Assembly: GCA_018398815.1 (NCBI GenBank)
Contig: CM031620.1
Span: 65,852,894-65,867,893 of the forward strand
Direction of reading: 5' to 3'
DNA: 15,000 nt
Origin: Conus ventricosus
Lineage: Eukaryota; Mollusca; Gastropoda; Neogastropoda; Conidae
The translations under genes and the position numbers were made by a program. Below the pieces are notes generated by a model. It was not told the origin of the DNA and did not search any database. It was given only the letters and a program-made list of their open reading frames with translations. Every line of letters starts with the position of its first letter. Within the stretch, counting starts at the first letter, position 1. Positions 14,701 through 15,000 of the stretch are shown piece by piece.

Positions 14701-15000
14701 TAAAGTGGAATGAAATGGCAGATAATCTGGCTAAACAGGGAGCTTTGTAAAATGTTCAACCTATTTCTGAATGTCCTTTGAAACCATCTATAAGTGAAAT
14801 GATTCATTTGTTGGAAAACTGCATACATAACAGAATTTTCATTTAGAAGTCATTTAAATTGCCTTCCAGAATATATAGCATAAATAACCAATAAAACCAA
14901 TAAACTTAGATTAAACACATGGAACACAAAATTCTCTCCTGATGTTAGGTGTATATGTGAGGGAATTTTTTTGTCCATCATATACTACTAGACTGTCGAA
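14700..15000 (+). pseudogene. RNase-H-like end and Cys/His terminus of a LINE (partial)
   Basis: LKWNEMADNLAKQGAL (14700-14747) matches the final RNase H motif (NE.AD.LAK.GA) found at the C-terminus of some LINE polyproteins. Further on, LRLNTWNTKFSPDVRC (about 14907-14955), then CICEG and, in another frame, HHILLDC (about 14973-14994) resemble the Cys/His-rich terminus such proteins carry. Stops and frameshifts interrupt it. The window ends inside it. It is either the same LINE after an internal deletion or a second LINE joined here. Confidence 0.6.

Larger units (their letters stand above)
10487..15000 (+). mobile_element. L1/Tx1-like LINE, split by an insertion and running off the window
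   Basis: A plus-strand LINE starting at or before an ATG at 10487. Its N-terminal APE-type endonuclease and the beginning of its reverse transcriptase are readable up to 12120. The RT reading resumes at 14505 after a 2.38-kb insert and continues for about 60 codons. The sequence then jumps to an RNase-H-like end and a Cys/His-rich terminus before the window edge. Multiple stops and frameshifts are present in all parts. The fit to the L1/Tx1 family of marine invertebrates is by motif (endonuclease then RT, LNCQG start, QDTHF, VYGPN, DWN, SDHS). A short RNase-H-like piece is not usual for animal L1, so the last 300 bp could belong to another LINE. Confidence 0.75.

Overview
The window reads as a metazoan, repeat-rich, non-coding (intergenic or intronic) region. 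It contains long dinucleotide microsatellites, tRNA-headed SINEs, several decayed non-LTR retrotransposons (LINEs) and AT-rich spacer, and no bacterial-style operons. Some SINE and LINE sequences resemble ones I associate with marine gastropods, such as periwinkle-like caenogastropods. That taxonomic guess comes from memory and was not checked. I see no intact host protein-coding gene.

Layout. Positions 1-2270 are AT-rich spacer with only weak gene signals: a possible TATA/AP-1 promoter with a first exon near 1.21-1.36 kb, and a possible 13-nt microexon at 598-610. Positions 2272-3260 hold the decayed C-terminal tail of a LINE that runs straight into (AG)n, followed by a twofold composite satellite built of (AG)n plus about 62 bp of unique sequence. 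Positions 3862-5168 are a minisatellite of about 23 copies with a 58-bp period. Positions 5440-5703 (minus strand) are a tRNA-headed SINE abutting the 3' end of a 3.3-kb minus-strand LINE (about 5704-9060). That LINE belongs to the R2/NeSL/HERO-like group: its RT is followed by a zinc knuckle and a restriction-like endonuclease. It is broken by many frameshifts, carries a 55-nt poly-C tract and has lost its catalytic Asp-Asp pair. Positions 9061-10480 are spacer with (TG)n, (CT)n, poly-C and (CA)n runs.

From 10.49 kb to the right edge lies a second plus-strand LINE (L1/Tx1-like APE endonuclease plus RT). It is split in two. The RT reading stops at 12120 and resumes at 14505, with the same 'PISLLNV' motif bridging the gap and an 11-bp direct repeat (one mismatch) at the two junctions. 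The 2.38-kb insert holds a 1,240-bp unit with 12-bp inverted termini, a terminal hairpin and two tandem arrays dense in TAACGG/CCGTTA hexamers, and also a complete-looking minus-strand SINE with a tRNA-Thr-like head. After the insert, the LINE jumps from the middle of the RT to a short RNase-H-like end by internal deletion or by fusion to another element.

The sequence records a history of nested insertions rather than cooperating genes. The parts most worth a second look are the TAACGG-array element at 12397-13636, the nested-insertion junctions, the AATAAA-bearing 58-bp minisatellite and the poly-C tract inside the LINE endonuclease.
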